Assembly: GCA_963772555.1 (NCBI GenBank)
Contig: CAVYXQ010000001.1
Span: 248,001 to 312,000 of the forward strand
Source of the DNA: Roseiarcus sp963772555
Lineage (GTDB): Bacteria; Pseudomonadota; Alphaproteobacteria; Rhizobiales; Beijerinckiaceae
DNA: 64,000 nt
Direction of reading: 5' to 3'
A model generated the notes under the pieces. The model saw nothing but the letters and a program-made list of their open reading frames with translations. It made no database searches and had not been told where the DNA came from. Both the position numbers and the translations under genes were made by a program. This document shows positions 17,705-26,641 of the stretch, in pieces (position 1 is the first letter of the stretch; every line of letters begins with the position of its first letter).

Positions 17705-17721
17705 TGGGGAGGCGCAAAGTC

Positions 17722-17747
17722 GCAACGTTGAAACGTTGCAACGTTGC
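17722..17747. repeat. Three tandem AACGTT octamers
   Basis: The palindrome AACGTT occurs three times with an 8-bp period (17724, 17732, 17740), framed by GC and GC. It begins about 18 bp after the candidate -10 box at 17699-17704, where a repressor or a transcript-start stem could act. Confidence 0.4.
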
Positions 17748-17913
17748 AGAAAAGGGCGCCTAAGCCTTTGAAAAAGGCCGCCTGTCCTTGGACCTGCACG
17801 GGGGCCCCTGACCTCGCCCCGACCCTATCCCGCGAGCCGACGAGCGGGCTTTCGCGGCGCCTCCGGCGCGCCCGCTTGCTTTCGCCGTGGCCCCCCTCTA
17901 AGCGCTGACCCTC

Positions 17914-19206
17914 GTGCCCTCCGTCCCGCCGATCGTCTTTCTCAACGCCCGCCTCGTCGATCCCGAGCGCGAGACCGAGACGCGCGGCGGCCTTATCGCC
18001 GTCGATGGCGTCATCGCTGGGGTCGGCGCAGCGGTGACGCGCGACCAGCTCCCGGCGGAGGCGCGGATCGTCGAGTGCGCCGGCGACGTCGTCGCCCCCG
18101 GCCTCATCGACATGCGCGCCTTCGTCGGCGAACCGGGGGCCGAGCATCGCGAGACGATCGCCAGCGCCAGCCAGGCCGCGTCGGCCGGCGGCGTCACCAG
18201 CCTCGTCATGCGCCCGGACACGAGCCCCTGCGTCGACGACCCGGCGGTGGTCGACTTCATCCTGCGCCGCGCCCGGGACGACGCCAAGGTTCGCATCTTC
18301 CCTTCGGCGGCCCTGACCAAGGGCCTCCTGGGCCGCGAGATCGCCGAGATCGGCCTCTTGAAGGAAGCCGGCGCCGTCGCCTTCTCCGACGGCCCGCTTT
18401 CGGTCGCCGACGCGCAGACGATGCGCCGCGCCCTGACCTACGCGCGCGACTTCGACGCCCTCGTCGCGCCGGTCTGCGAAGACCGCTCGCTCAGCGGCGA
18501 GGGGGTGATGGCGGAGGGCTTGCTCGCCAGCTGGCTCGGCCTGCCGGGGGTTCCGCGCGAGGCCGAGACGATAACGCTCGAGCGCGATCTGCGCCTCGTC
18601 GCCCTGACCGGCGCGCGCTACCACGCGGCGCTCCTTTCCAACCGGCTCTCGCTCGCCGCCATGGCGAGAGCGAAGGACGAGGGTCTGAGCGTCAGCTGCG
18701 CCGCCTCGATCAACCACCTGACGCTGAACGAGCTCGACGTCGGCGACTATCGCACCTTCCTCAAGCTCAGTCCCCCCTTGCGCGACGAGGAGGAGCGGAG
18801 CGCGCTGGTCGACGCGCTGGCCGAGGGGCTCATCGATGTGATCTGCTCCGACCACGATCCGCAGGATGTGGAGACCAAGCGCCTGCCGTTCGCGGAAGCC
18901 GCTGCCGGCGCCATCGGCCTCGAGACGATGCTTGCGGCGAGCCTCAGGCTGGTCTCGGGCGGCCGGCTGAGCCTGCCCCGGCTCTTCCGCGCCATGTCCT
19001 TGAGACCCGCGGAAATCCTGCGACTCCCGGCCGGCAGGCTCTCCGTCGGCGCGCCGGCGGACGTTATCCGCTTCGATCCCGACGAGCCTTATGTGCTCGA
19101 TCCGGCGGAGCTTCACTCGCGCTGCCGCAACACGCCCTTCGATGCGGCGCGGCTCGAAGGCCGGGTGAAGCTGACGCTGGTTGCCGGTCGCGTCGCGCAC
19201 GAATAG
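17914..19206 (+). CDS. pyrC: Dihydroorotase-like protein, probably non-catalytic (PyrX type)
   Basis: This 430-residue amidohydrolase-fold protein is related to class I dihydroorotase, the third step of pyrimidine synthesis. The metal motif Asp-x-His-x-His is degenerate: residues 66-70 read DMRAF, so both histidines are replaced (Arg68, Phe70). HAED is VCED here, while SDHDPQ keeps the catalytic Asp. In such cases the protein usually serves as a structural partner of aspartate transcarbamoylase (PyrB). Here no pyrB is adjacent; plsY and dprA follow instead. Rhizobial genomes carry the same variant. The start is GTG. Confidence 0.85.
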   Translation: MPSVPPIVFLNARLVDPERETETRGGLIAVDGVIAGVGAAVTRDQLPAEARIVECAGDVVAPGLIDMRAFVGEPGAEHRETIASASQAASAGGVTSLVMRPDTSPCVDDPAVVDFILRRARDDAKVRIFPSAALTKGLLGREIAEIGLLKEAGAVAFSDGPLSVADAQTMRRALTYARDFDALVAPVCEDRSLSGEGVMAEGLLASWLGLPGVPREAETITLERDLRLVALTGARYHAALLSNRLSLAAMARAKDEGLSVSCAASINHLTLNELDVGDYRTFLKLSPPLRDEEERSALVDALAEGLIDVICSDHDPQDVETKRLPFAEAAAGAIGLETMLAASLRLVSGGRLSLPRLFRAMSLRPAEILRLPAGRLSVGAPADVIRFDPDEPYVLDPAELHSRCRNTPFDAARLEGRVKLTLVAGRVAHE

Positions 19207-19247
19207 GCTCGTGAACACCGGGACGTCGCCGGAGCGCATGGGGCAGA

Positions 19248-19844
19248 ATGATCGGGATCTCGTATGGGGCGGCGCTCGCGCTGGCCCTCGGCTATCTGCT
19301 GGGTTCGATCCCGTTCGGGCTGATCCTGACGCGGCTCGCCGGCGCCGGCGATCTCAGAGCGATCGGCTCGGGCAACATCGGCGCGACCAACGTACTGCGC
19401 ACCGGACGGCGAGGGCTCGCGGCGGCGACGCTTGTGCTCGACGTCTTGAAGGCGACGCTCGCCGTCGTCGCCGCGGCTTGGCTCTTCGGACCGGAGACGG
19501 AGCTTGCTGCGGCCGCGGGGGCGATCCTTGGCCATATGTATCCGGTGTGGCTAAAGTTCCGCGGCGGCAAGGGCGTCGCGACCTATCTCGGCGGGCTGAT
19601 CGGCATCGCCTGGCCGGCGGCCGTCGCGTTCGCGGTCGTGTGGCTCGCCGTCGCCGCCGTCACGCGCTATTCGTCCGCCGCAGCGCTTTCCGCAGCCGCC
19701 GTCGCGCCGTTCGTCATGCTCGCGATCGAACTCGGAGACGCCGCTCTCGTCTTCGCCGTGCTGGCGGCGCTGGTCTGGTTCAAGCACAGCGCCAACATCG
19801 GCCGCCTTCTTGGCGGCGCCGAGCCGAAGATCGGCCAAAGGTAG
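19248..19844 (+). CDS. plsY: Glycerol-3-phosphate acyltransferase PlsY
   Basis: This 198-residue polytopic inner-membrane enzyme transfers an acyl group from acyl-phosphate to glycerol-3-phosphate, the first step of phospholipid synthesis. The three PlsY motifs are clear: GSIPFGLILTRLAG (about residues 19-32), GSGNIGATNVLRTG (42-55) and GHMYPVWLKFRGGKGVAT (about 92-109). It starts 41 bp after the pyrC-like gene and is followed after 3 bp by dprA, so the three are likely co-transcribed. Confidence 0.95.
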   Translation: MIGISYGAALALALGYLLGSIPFGLILTRLAGAGDLRAIGSGNIGATNVLRTGRRGLAAATLVLDVLKATLAVVAAAWLFGPETELAAAAGAILGHMYPVWLKFRGGKGVATYLGGLIGIAWPAAVAFAVVWLAVAAVTRYSSAAALSAAAVAPFVMLAIELGDAALVFAVLAALVWFKHSANIGRLLGGAEPKIGQR

Positions 19845-19847
19845 CCG

Positions 19848-21074
19848 ATGGCGAAGCCGGCGAACGCCCTCAGCCTCTCCGACGACCAGCGCTTCGACTG
19901 GCTGCGCCTCATCCGCTCGGAAAACGTCGGACCACGCACCTTTCGGGCGCTCCTCAACAATTGCGGCGGGGCCCGGGCCGCCCTCGAAGCGTTGCCGGAG
20001 CTCGCCCGGCGGGGCGGAGCGGCGCGCACGTTGCGGGTGGCCTCGGCCGAGGACATCGAGCGGGAGCTTGCAGCGGCGCGAAAATCGGGCGTGCGGTTTG
20101 TCGCCCTCTGCGAGCCCGCGTACCCGCCGCTGCTGCGTGAGATCGATTCGGCCCCGCCGATCCTCGCGTTGTCCGGCCGGGAAGAGGCGTTGCGGCAGCC
20201 GGCGGTGGCGATCGTCGGCTCGCGGAACGCCTCCGCCGCGGGCCTGACATTCGCCGCCCGGCTGGCGCGCGGCCTCGGAGAGGCAGGCTATGTCGTCGTT
20301 TCAGGATTGGCGCGCGGCATCGATCAGCGCGTGCATGCCGCTTCTCTCGAGACCGGCGCCGTCGGCGTTCTCGCTGGGGGACATGCCAGGCCCTATCCGG
20401 CCGAGGCCGCGCCGCTGATCGCGCGGATGGCCGAATTAGGCGCGGTCGTGTCCGAGATGCCGATCGAATGGGAGCCGCGCGGCCGCGATTTCCCCAGGCG
20501 GAACAGGATCGTCTCCGGCCTCGCCCTGGGCACGGTCGTTGTCGAGGCGGCGCGCGGCTCTGGATCGCTGATCACGGCGAAGTTCGCGCTCGAGCAGAAC
20601 CGTCAGGTGTTCGCCGTCCCCGGCTCGCCGCTCGATCCACGCGCGGAAGGCGCCAACGACCTACTGAAACAGGGCGCGACGATCTGCACGAGGGTCGACG
20701 ATGTAGTGACGGCGCTCGAACAGGCCCGCCCTCGCGAACTCTTCGCATCGCTCGAGGAAGGGCGCGCCAGAGAGCCGCTTTGGGGCGATGAGCCGCTTCC
20801 CGGCGTCGATCCGGGCGCGGCGCCGGGCGTCCCGGCCGACCAAACCGTCAATGACGGCGCGGCGTATCCTTCCGCCGTCGACGGCGACGGAACTCGCGCC
20901 CGCATCGTTGCGCTGCTCGGTCCCACGCCGATCGCTCTCGATGAACTATCCCGCGCCGCGGAAGCTTCGACGCGCGACGTTCGCGTCGCGCTGATGGAGC
21001 TCGAGCTCGCGGCTCGAATCGCGTTTTCCGGCGATCGGGTTGCGCTTCGGCCTGACGCCGACGGGGCGCCTTAG
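19848..21074 (+). CDS. dprA: DNA processing protein DprA
   Basis: DprA has 408 residues here: an N-terminal SAM-like region, a Rossmann core with VAIVGSRNAS (residues about 123-132) and VVSGLARGIDQRVHAASL, a central GSGSLITAKFALEQNRQVFAVPG-type region and a C-terminal winged helix (ALDELSRAAEASTRDVRVALMELE). It binds single-stranded DNA and loads RecA during natural transformation. No other competence gene is near; the plsY-dprA pairing is common in alphaproteobacteria. Confidence 0.95.
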   Translation: MAKPANALSLSDDQRFDWLRLIRSENVGPRTFRALLNNCGGARAALEALPELARRGGAARTLRVASAEDIERELAAARKSGVRFVALCEPAYPPLLREIDSAPPILALSGREEALRQPAVAIVGSRNASAAGLTFAARLARGLGEAGYVVVSGLARGIDQRVHAASLETGAVGVLAGGHARPYPAEAAPLIARMAELGAVVSEMPIEWEPRGRDFPRRNRIVSGLALGTVVVEAARGSGSLITAKFALEQNRQVFAVPGSPLDPRAEGANDLLKQGATICTRVDDVVTALEQARPRELFASLEEGRAREPLWGDEPLPGVDPGAAPGVPADQTVNDGAAYPSAVDGDGTRARIVALLGPTPIALDELSRAAEASTRDVRVALMELELAARIAFSGDRVALRPDADGAP

Positions 21075-21084
21075 GCGGGTCCCG

Positions 21085-21414
21085 TCATCCAGCCGGCGGT
21101 TTCTCGGACCAGTCCGCTGTGTCGGCTTCTGTTGGCTTCTCCGAGCCGCCGGCGACCACGGCGTTGGTGCGGACGAAAAGCTCGCTCTCGGACTTGGCCA
21201 TGCCGAGGAAGTAGGCCAGGAGATCGAGGCGCGCCGCTATCGCCATAGCCTCGAGCTGCGCCGCCATGTCGGTCACATAACGGGCGACGTCGAGCGCCTC
21301 TTGCGGCGTGACCCCGGCCGTTTCATCGCGGCGCTTCGGAGCGGTTTGAGGGTCCCCAACAACTGCCCCGCGCGTTGAGCGCTTTCGTCTAGGGAACCCG
21401 TTTTCAACGGCCAT
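21085..21414 (-). CDS. Small conserved-type hypothetical protein
   Basis: A product of 109 residues starting MAVENGFPRRKRS, with a predicted helical core (QEALDVARYVTDMAAQLEAMAIAARLDLLAYFLG cut at the middle) and no membrane segment. The frame is open for another 52 codons upstream, but that part is compositionally unlike it, so the ATG at 21414 is preferred. It converges on dprA (10-bp gap) and lies downstream of ruvX on the same strand. Function unknown. Confidence 0.6.
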   Translation of the reverse strand: MAVENGFPRRKRSTRGAVVGDPQTAPKRRDETAGVTPQEALDVARYVTDMAAQLEAMAIAARLDLLAYFLGMAKSESELFVRTNAVVAGGSEKPTEADTADWSEKPPAG

Positions 21415-21554
21415 ACGACAACAAACCCATTGCGGAAGCGGAACTGGTCCTCGGGGCTGCGGCGGCGGGAAGAACTTACGATTGTTTTCCGGCGTACCAC
21501 ACCCAGCCTTACATCTCAAAGGCATTTCCAAATCGCAATAGAATAATGAACAAC

Positions 21555-22046
21555 TCACGAACTGCTCCACGGTTTTGCAGCGAGGGCCGCGAGACGATCG
21601 AGCGCGCCCTGCAGAATGTAGGCGGCCGCGAGCTTGTCGACGACGCGAGCCCGCCGGGCGCGCGAAACGTCGTTGGCGATCAGGGATCTGGTGACCGCGG
21701 CGGTCGAAAAGCGTTCGTCCCAGTGGGCGATGGGCAATACGGTCCGGGCGGCGAGATTTCGGGCGAAGGCGCGCGTCGACTGAGCCCGCGGGCCGGCGCG
21801 CCCCTCCAGATCGAGCGGCAGTCCGATAACGATGGCGGCAATCTCGAACTCGTCGAAGACGGCGATCAAGGCGTCGGCGTCCTTCTGGAAGGGGCCGCGC
21901 GAAAGCGTCCGCAAGGGCGATGCGATTCGGCGCTCGACATCGGAGATCGCCAGTCCGATCGTCTTGGTTCCGAGATCGAGGCCGATCAGTCGCGCCTTGA
22001 CGGGAAGTCGCGAAGCAAGGTCTTCGACGGCGACCGGTGGGTTCAT
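21555..22046 (-). CDS. ruvX: Putative pre-16S rRNA nuclease / Holliday junction resolvase-like RuvX (YqgF)
   Basis: This 163-residue RNase H-fold nuclease carries the family motifs GLDLGTKTIGLAISD (first catalytic Asp), VIGLPLDLEGRAGP, HWDERFSTAA (Glu) and VDKLAAAYILQ (last Asp). Its accepted role is processing of pre-16S rRNA. The ATG at 22046 (MNPPVAVEDL) gives the usual length; the longer frame upstream runs antisense into gatC. It is divergent from gatC with a 135-bp gap. Confidence 0.93.
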   Translation of the reverse strand: MNPPVAVEDLASRLPVKARLIGLDLGTKTIGLAISDVERRIASPLRTLSRGPFQKDADALIAVFDEFEIAAIVIGLPLDLEGRAGPRAQSTRAFARNLAARTVLPIAHWDERFSTAAVTRSLIANDVSRARRARVVDKLAAAYILQGALDRLAALAAKPWSSS

Positions 22047-22181
22047 TGGCGAGCGGCTACCATGCAGGCGGCCCGGAAGTCGACTGCGCCGACCATTCTC
22101 CCGGGCGCTCAGGTTTGCGCCCCAAATATCCGCGATGTATAGGGGCCCGCCCGGGTCTTCATGTCCGCTCAGGAGCCTCCG

Positions 22182-22469
22182 ATGTCTGTCGATCTCAACG
22201 CCGTTCGCCGCATAGCGCACTTGGCGCGCATCGGGGTGAGCGACGCGGAGACGCCGCACCTGCAAGCCGAGATCAACGCCATCCTGGCGTTCGTGCAGGC
22301 CCTGGACGAGGTCGACGTCGACGGCGTCGAACCGATGACGTCGGTCCTCCCCATGCGCCTGCCGATGCGCGACGACGTCGTCACCGATGGCGACATCACG
22401 GAACAGGTGTTGGCCAACGCGCCCCTGACCGAGGATGGGTTCTTCCTGGTGCCGAAAGTGGTTGAGTGA
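22182..22469 (+). CDS. gatC: Asp/Glu-tRNA amidotransferase subunit C
   Basis: GatC has 95 residues from MSVDLNAVRRIAHLARI to PKVVE and includes the conserved LNAILAFVQALDEVD-type and VEPMTSVLP segments. The ATG at 22182 has AGGAG seven bases upstream, which decides it over an ATG at 22161. GatC stabilises the GatA-GatB complex that converts Glu-tRNA(Gln) or Asp-tRNA(Asn) to the amidated form. The gene overlaps the open frame of gatA. Confidence 0.95.
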   Translation: MSVDLNAVRRIAHLARIGVSDAETPHLQAEINAILAFVQALDEVDVDGVEPMTSVLPMRLPMRDDVVTDGDITEQVLANAPLTEDGFFLVPKVVE

Positions 22470-22504
22470 ACCATGGTTCTAGCGGCGCATTGCAAGGACA
22501 CGAC

Positions 22505-24025
22505 TTGACCGACCTTACATCCCTGTCGCTTGCTGAGGCGCGCGACCGCCTGAAAGCGCGGGCGATTTCGAGCCTGGAGATCACCGAGGCGCATCTTGAG
22601 GCCATCGATCGAGCGAAAGCGCTCAACGCCTACGTTGTGACGACGACGGACAGGGCGCTCGAAATGGCCCAGGCGAGCGACAGGCGACTCGGCAAGGGGG
22701 AGGGCGGGCCGCTCGAAGGGCTGCCGATCGGGGTCAAGGATCTCTATGCCACGGAGGGCGTGCACACTCAGGCGTGCAGCCATATTCTGGACGGGTTCAA
22801 GCCGACCTACGAGTCGACCGTCACCGCCAATCTGTGGCGAGACGGCGCGATCATGCTCGGCAAACTGAACATGGACGAGTTCGCCATGGGCTCGTCCAAC
22901 GAGACCTCCTACTATGGCCCGGTCGCCTCGCCCTGGCTGCCGCCGAACTGGAGTCGCGAGAAGGGCCTCAAGGCCCTCGCGAACGGCAAGCGCGGTCTGC
23001 TGTCGCCCGGCGGTTCTTCCGGCGGCTCGGCGGCCGCCGTGGCAGCCCGCCTCTGCCTGGCGGCGACGGCGAGCGACACCGGCGGTTCGATCCGCCAGCC
23101 AGCCGCCTTCACCGGCATCGTAGGGATCAAGCCGACCTACGGGCGGTGCTCGCGCTGGGGCATGGTGGCCTTCGCGTCGTCGCTCGACCAGGCGGGACCG
23201 CTCGCCCGCACCGTCCGCGATGCGGCGATCATGCTCGCCTCCATGGCGGGTCCCGACCCGAGGGATTCGACCTGCTCGCCCGCGCCGGTCCCTGACTATG
23301 AAGCCGCCGTCGGCCGATCGGTGAAGGGGCTCCGGATCGGCATTCCCAGGGAGTACCGCCTCGACGGCATGAATGCGGACATTGACCAGCTGTGGTCTCG
23401 CGGCGCCGAGTGGCTCACCGGCGCCGGGGCGAGCGTCGTCGATGTGAGCCTGCCCACCACGCGCTTCGCTCTGCCTGCATATTATATTGTCGCGCCGGCC
23501 GAGGCTTCGAGCAACCTAGCGCGCTACGACGGGGTGCGTTACGGACTGCGCGCGCCGGCGTCCGACATCGTCTCGCTCTACGAGAAGACCCGGGCGGAAG
23601 GGTTTGGCCCGGAAGTCCGCCGGCGGCTGATGATCGGCGCCTATGTCCTCTCGGCCGGTTACTACGACGCTTATTATGTAAGAGCGCAGAAGATCCGCAC
23701 CCTGATCAGGCGCGACTTCGAGCGTGTCTTCGCCGACGGCGTCGACGCAATCCTGACGCCTGCTACGCCTTCGGCGGCGTTCGGCATTGGCGAGAAAGGC
23801 TCGGCCGATCCGGTCGAGATGTACTTGAACGACATCTTCACCGTGACCGTCAACATGGCCGGGCTGCCCGGACTCGTCGCGCCCGCGGGACTTTCCAGCG
23901 ACGGGCGCCCGCTCGGCCTGCAGCTCATCGGTCGGCCCTTCGATGAGGAGACGCTGTTTGCGCTCGGCGAGACGATCGAGCAATCGGCGGGACGCATAAG
24001 ACTGCCCGAGGCGTGGTGGGCTTGA
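22505..24025 (+). CDS. gatA: Asp/Glu-tRNA amidotransferase subunit A
   Basis: This amidase subunit has about 506 residues. The Ser-cisSer-Lys catalytic set is visible: Lys in GVKDLYATEG, the glycine/serine-rich SPGGSSGGSAAAVAARL and the nucleophile Ser in SDTGGSIRQPA. The start is set at TTG 22505 (LTDLTSLSLAEAR), which matches the usual GatA N terminus and has AAGGA eight bases upstream; an in-frame GTG at 22466 overlapping the gatC stop is the alternative. GatA releases ammonia from glutamine for GatB. Confidence 0.93.
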   Translation: MTDLTSLSLAEARDRLKARAISSLEITEAHLEAIDRAKALNAYVVTTTDRALEMAQASDRRLGKGEGGPLEGLPIGVKDLYATEGVHTQACSHILDGFKPTYESTVTANLWRDGAIMLGKLNMDEFAMGSSNETSYYGPVASPWLPPNWSREKGLKALANGKRGLLSPGGSSGGSAAAVAARLCLAATASDTGGSIRQPAAFTGIVGIKPTYGRCSRWGMVAFASSLDQAGPLARTVRDAAIMLASMAGPDPRDSTCSPAPVPDYEAAVGRSVKGLRIGIPREYRLDGMNADIDQLWSRGAEWLTGAGASVVDVSLPTTRFALPAYYIVAPAEASSNLARYDGVRYGLRAPASDIVSLYEKTRAEGFGPEVRRRLMIGAYVLSAGYYDAYYVRAQKIRTLIRRDFERVFADGVDAILTPATPSAAFGIGEKGSADPVEMYLNDIFTVTVNMAGLPGLVAPAGLSSDGRPLGLQLIGRPFDEETLFALGETIEQSAGRIRLPEAWWA

Positions 24026-24050
24026 AAGGCCGCGCCCCGATTCATCCGGA

Positions 24051-25556
24051 TTGACCAAGGTTATCGACATGGCGGCAGAACCGGCGAACGCCAAACTCAT
24101 CAAGGGCGCAACGGGCGACTGGGAAGTGATCGTCGGGCTTGAGGTTCACGCCCAGGTGACCTCGCGGGCGAAGCTTTTTTCCGGGGCATCTACCGAATTC
24201 GGCGGCGCGCCCAACTCGCATGTCTCTCTCGTCGACGCCGCGATGCCGGGTATGCTCCCGGTCATCAACCGCGAATGCGTCGCGCAGGCGGTGCGGACCG
24301 GCCTCGGGCTCAAGGCCAGAATCAACCACCGCTCGGTCTTCGACCGCAAGAACTACTTCTATCCGGACCTGCCGCAGGGGTACCAGATCTCGCAGTACAA
24401 GAGTCCGATCGTCGGCGAGGGCGAGATCCAGGTCGATCTGACCCCGGACCATTCGATCAGGGTGGGCATCGAGCGGCTGCATCTCGAGCAGGACGCGGGC
24501 AAGTCGCTGCACGACCAGTCGCCGACCATGAGTCTTGTCGATCTCAACCGGTGCGGCGTCGCGCTGATGGAGATCGTCTCCAAGCCGGACCTGCGGTCGG
24601 CCGACGAGGCGAAAGCCTATGTCAGCACGCTGCGCGCGATCCTGCGTTACATCGGCTCCTGCGACGGCGACATGGAGAAGGGCAACCTGCGGGCCGACGT
24701 CAATGTCTCGGTGCGCCGCCCGGGGGAGCCGCTCGGCACCCGCTGCGAAATCAAGAACGTCAACTCGATCCGCTTCATCGGGCAGGCGATCGATGCCGAG
24801 GCGCGTCGGCAGATCGCCGTTGTCGAAGACGGCGGAACGATCGAACAGGAGACGCGTCTCTTCGATCCGGCGCGCGGCGAAACGCGCTCGATGCGCTCCA
24901 AGGAAGAGGCGCACGACTACCGCTACTTTCCCGACCCGGATCTGCTGCCGCTTGACCTCGATCCCGGATTTGTCGAGGCGCTTGCGGCCGATCTGCCGGA
25001 ACTGCCGGATCAGAAGAAGGCCCGTTTCATCGCCGAATACGGCCTGTCCGCCTATGACGCGTCGGTTCTTGTCGCCGAACGCGAGACCGCCGATTTCTTC
25101 GAGAGCGCAGTCAATTACCGCGGCGCAAGCCGCGACGCCAAGGCGGTCGCCAACTGGCTCATGGGCGATCTTTCCGCGCATGCGAATGCGAAGGCCGTTC
25201 CCGTCGCGCAGGCGGGGCTCAGCGCCGGGTCACTGGCGGGGCTCGTCGACCTGGTCGGCGAGGGCGTGATCTCCGGCAAGATCGCCAAGGACCTGCTTGT
25301 GATGCTTCTCGGCGACGATCGCGGTGCCGACCCGCGCGCGCTGGTCGAAGCGCGCGGACTGCGGCAGGTCACCGATGCCGGCGCGATCGACGCGGCGGTC
25401 GAGGCCGTCATCGCCGCCAATCCGGACAAGGCCGAGCAGGCGAAGGCGAAGCCCGGCATGCTGGGCTGGTTCGTCGGGCAGGTGATGAAGTCGACTGGCG
25501 GCAAGGCCAATCCTCAGGCCGTGAGCGAGGCGTTGAAGCGAAGGCTTGGCGCCTGA
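24051..25556 (+). CDS. gatB: Asp/Glu-tRNA amidotransferase subunit B
   Basis: GatB has 501 residues: the N-terminal catalytic cradle includes VGLEVHAQ, FDRKNYFYPDLPQGYQISQ, HLEQDAGKS and VDLNRCGVALMEIV, and the C-terminal YqeY-like tail ends with KPGMLGWFVGQVMKSTGGKANP. It phosphorylates and amidates the misacylated tRNA. The TTG at 24051 or the ATG at 24069 could be the start. It completes the gatCAB operon. Confidence 0.96.
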   Translation: MTKVIDMAAEPANAKLIKGATGDWEVIVGLEVHAQVTSRAKLFSGASTEFGGAPNSHVSLVDAAMPGMLPVINRECVAQAVRTGLGLKARINHRSVFDRKNYFYPDLPQGYQISQYKSPIVGEGEIQVDLTPDHSIRVGIERLHLEQDAGKSLHDQSPTMSLVDLNRCGVALMEIVSKPDLRSADEAKAYVSTLRAILRYIGSCDGDMEKGNLRADVNVSVRRPGEPLGTRCEIKNVNSIRFIGQAIDAEARRQIAVVEDGGTIEQETRLFDPARGETRSMRSKEEAHDYRYFPDPDLLPLDLDPGFVEALAADLPELPDQKKARFIAEYGLSAYDASVLVAERETADFFESAVNYRGASRDAKAVANWLMGDLSAHANAKAVPVAQAGLSAGSLAGLVDLVGEGVISGKIAKDLLVMLLGDDRGADPRALVEARGLRQVTDAGAIDAAVEAVIAANPDKAEQAKAKPGMLGWFVGQVMKSTGGKANPQAVSEALKRRLGA

Positions 25557-26108
25557 AGCAACCGATTCGCGAGCTGAGATTCCGCCGATTCGCAACCGCT
25601 CTCGATGCGAGATGGTGAAGATTCGGCCGAAGCGCACTGAAAAATGCAACTGCGCGTCCCAAGAAAAATTCGATTGCGAATCGCGCGCAGCGCGTGTCGA
25701 TTCGGGACGCAAGCACGGGCTCTCTATGCGCGCGACAGCGCGCGCAATCGCTGCTCGCAGCTTCGATGGAATGCCGGCAAGCAAACGCCCGCAAACGCGC
25801 AATCCTTGGAGAGGCCTCAAAAACAAGGGCTTGGCGGGAAGTCGCAGTTTTTGCTCGAGAGCGATGGACCACGATATCTGATGGATATGCATCTGATGTC
25901 GATCGCGGTCTTGCTTCATTGCTGGCGTCGCGCGCGTGTTGAGATCGATGCTCAACTGCGCGCGATAATTCGATAGTCGCGTTGCTGCGCGACTGTTTTG
26001 CAAGCATCGATCTCTTGCGTTGAATCAAAACGAATGTACCTTCGCTTGCGCTCCTGCGAAACGCGAGCAATCGCGTGCGAAGCAGGCGATCCATAAGGGA
26101 CGCAACAT
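25557..26108. other. Gap rich in GCGCGC stems and GATCGATG repeats
   Basis: 552 bp between gatB and the histone-like gene, with no supported gene. It is dense in short inverted repeats: GCGCGC-GACA-GCGCGC at about 25729-25744, and a long-range pair GAGATCGATGC (25941-25951) with GCATCGATCTC (26004-26014). The latter could fold as a 5' leader structure ahead of the H1-like gene. Confidence 0.4.
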
Positions 26109-26387
26109 ATGGCGAAAGCTGCTGCTAAAAAGACGGCGAGGAAATCCGCCGCGAAGAAGAGACCGGCAAAAAAGACCGCCGCGAAGAAGAGCGCCCGCAA
26201 GACGGTGGCGAAAAAGACTGCCCGAAAAGGCGCTGTGAAGAAGAGCGCGGCGAAAAAAGGCGGCGCGAGGAAGACGGCTACGAAGAAGACCGCCGCCAAG
26301 AAGGCCACAGCCAAGCGGGCGCCGGCGAAGCGCAAGAAAGCTGCGCAGTCCGGTCCGGCGACGCCCGAGATGCCGCCGCAAACCTGA
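26109..26387 (+). CDS. Histone H1-like lysine/alanine-rich DNA-binding protein
   Basis: A protein of 92 residues made almost entirely of Lys, Ala, Arg and Thr in AAKKTA-type repeats, with a short acidic-free tail (TPEMPPQT). Such proteins resemble the C-terminal domain of histone H1 and bind DNA without sequence specificity. A GGGACG-like ribosome site precedes the ATG. The repetitive codons (AAGAAG, GCGAAG) make the gene prone to length change. Monocistronic. Confidence 0.8.
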   Translation: MAKAAAKKTARKSAAKKRPAKKTAAKKSARKTVAKKTARKGAVKKSAAKKGGARKTATKKTAAKKATAKRAPAKRKKAAQSGPATPEMPPQT

Positions 26388-26641
26388 CGTCTTTGGCGCG
26401 CCTCGACGGCTGATCAGGCTCGACGCAAGGCGGTTGCGCCGAGTCTGATTGGCTGTCGTCTTGTCGCGGCTGGCGACCGCAGCGGGGCAGGTGGCTGAAT
26501 AGCCGCCGCTGCGGGTTTTCATTCGAGCGCGCACGTCTTGCCAACGCGACGCGCAAAGCGCACTTTCAAGGATTGCGGCGAGCGTCGTGCCCGGAGGTCG
26601 TTTTCCCGAGCGCGCGCCGCCGCCTTTCGAGACGAGGGCGC

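Larger units (their letters stand above)
17442..17913. other. Gap with AT-rich promoter region and GC-rich stems
   Basis: 472 bp without a supported gene. The centre (17640-17715) is strikingly AT-rich and contains a promoter-like pair. It is followed by three tandem AACGTT units. The last 150 bp are GC-rich with stem-forming sequence (a CCCGC/GCGGG pair followed by CTTT near 17830-17855) before the GTG start of the dihydroorotase-like gene. Confidence 0.45.

Noticed and set aside
17410..19239. 609-codon minus-strand open frame opposite the dihydroorotase-like gene
   Set aside because: Antisense to a clear gene; rich in Arg, Asp, His and Gly with no motif. GC-rich DNA gives such long shadows.
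26109..26387. Lys/Ala codon repeats considered as a tandem DNA repeat or CRISPR-like array
   Set aside because: The period is irregular and explained by H1-like protein coding.
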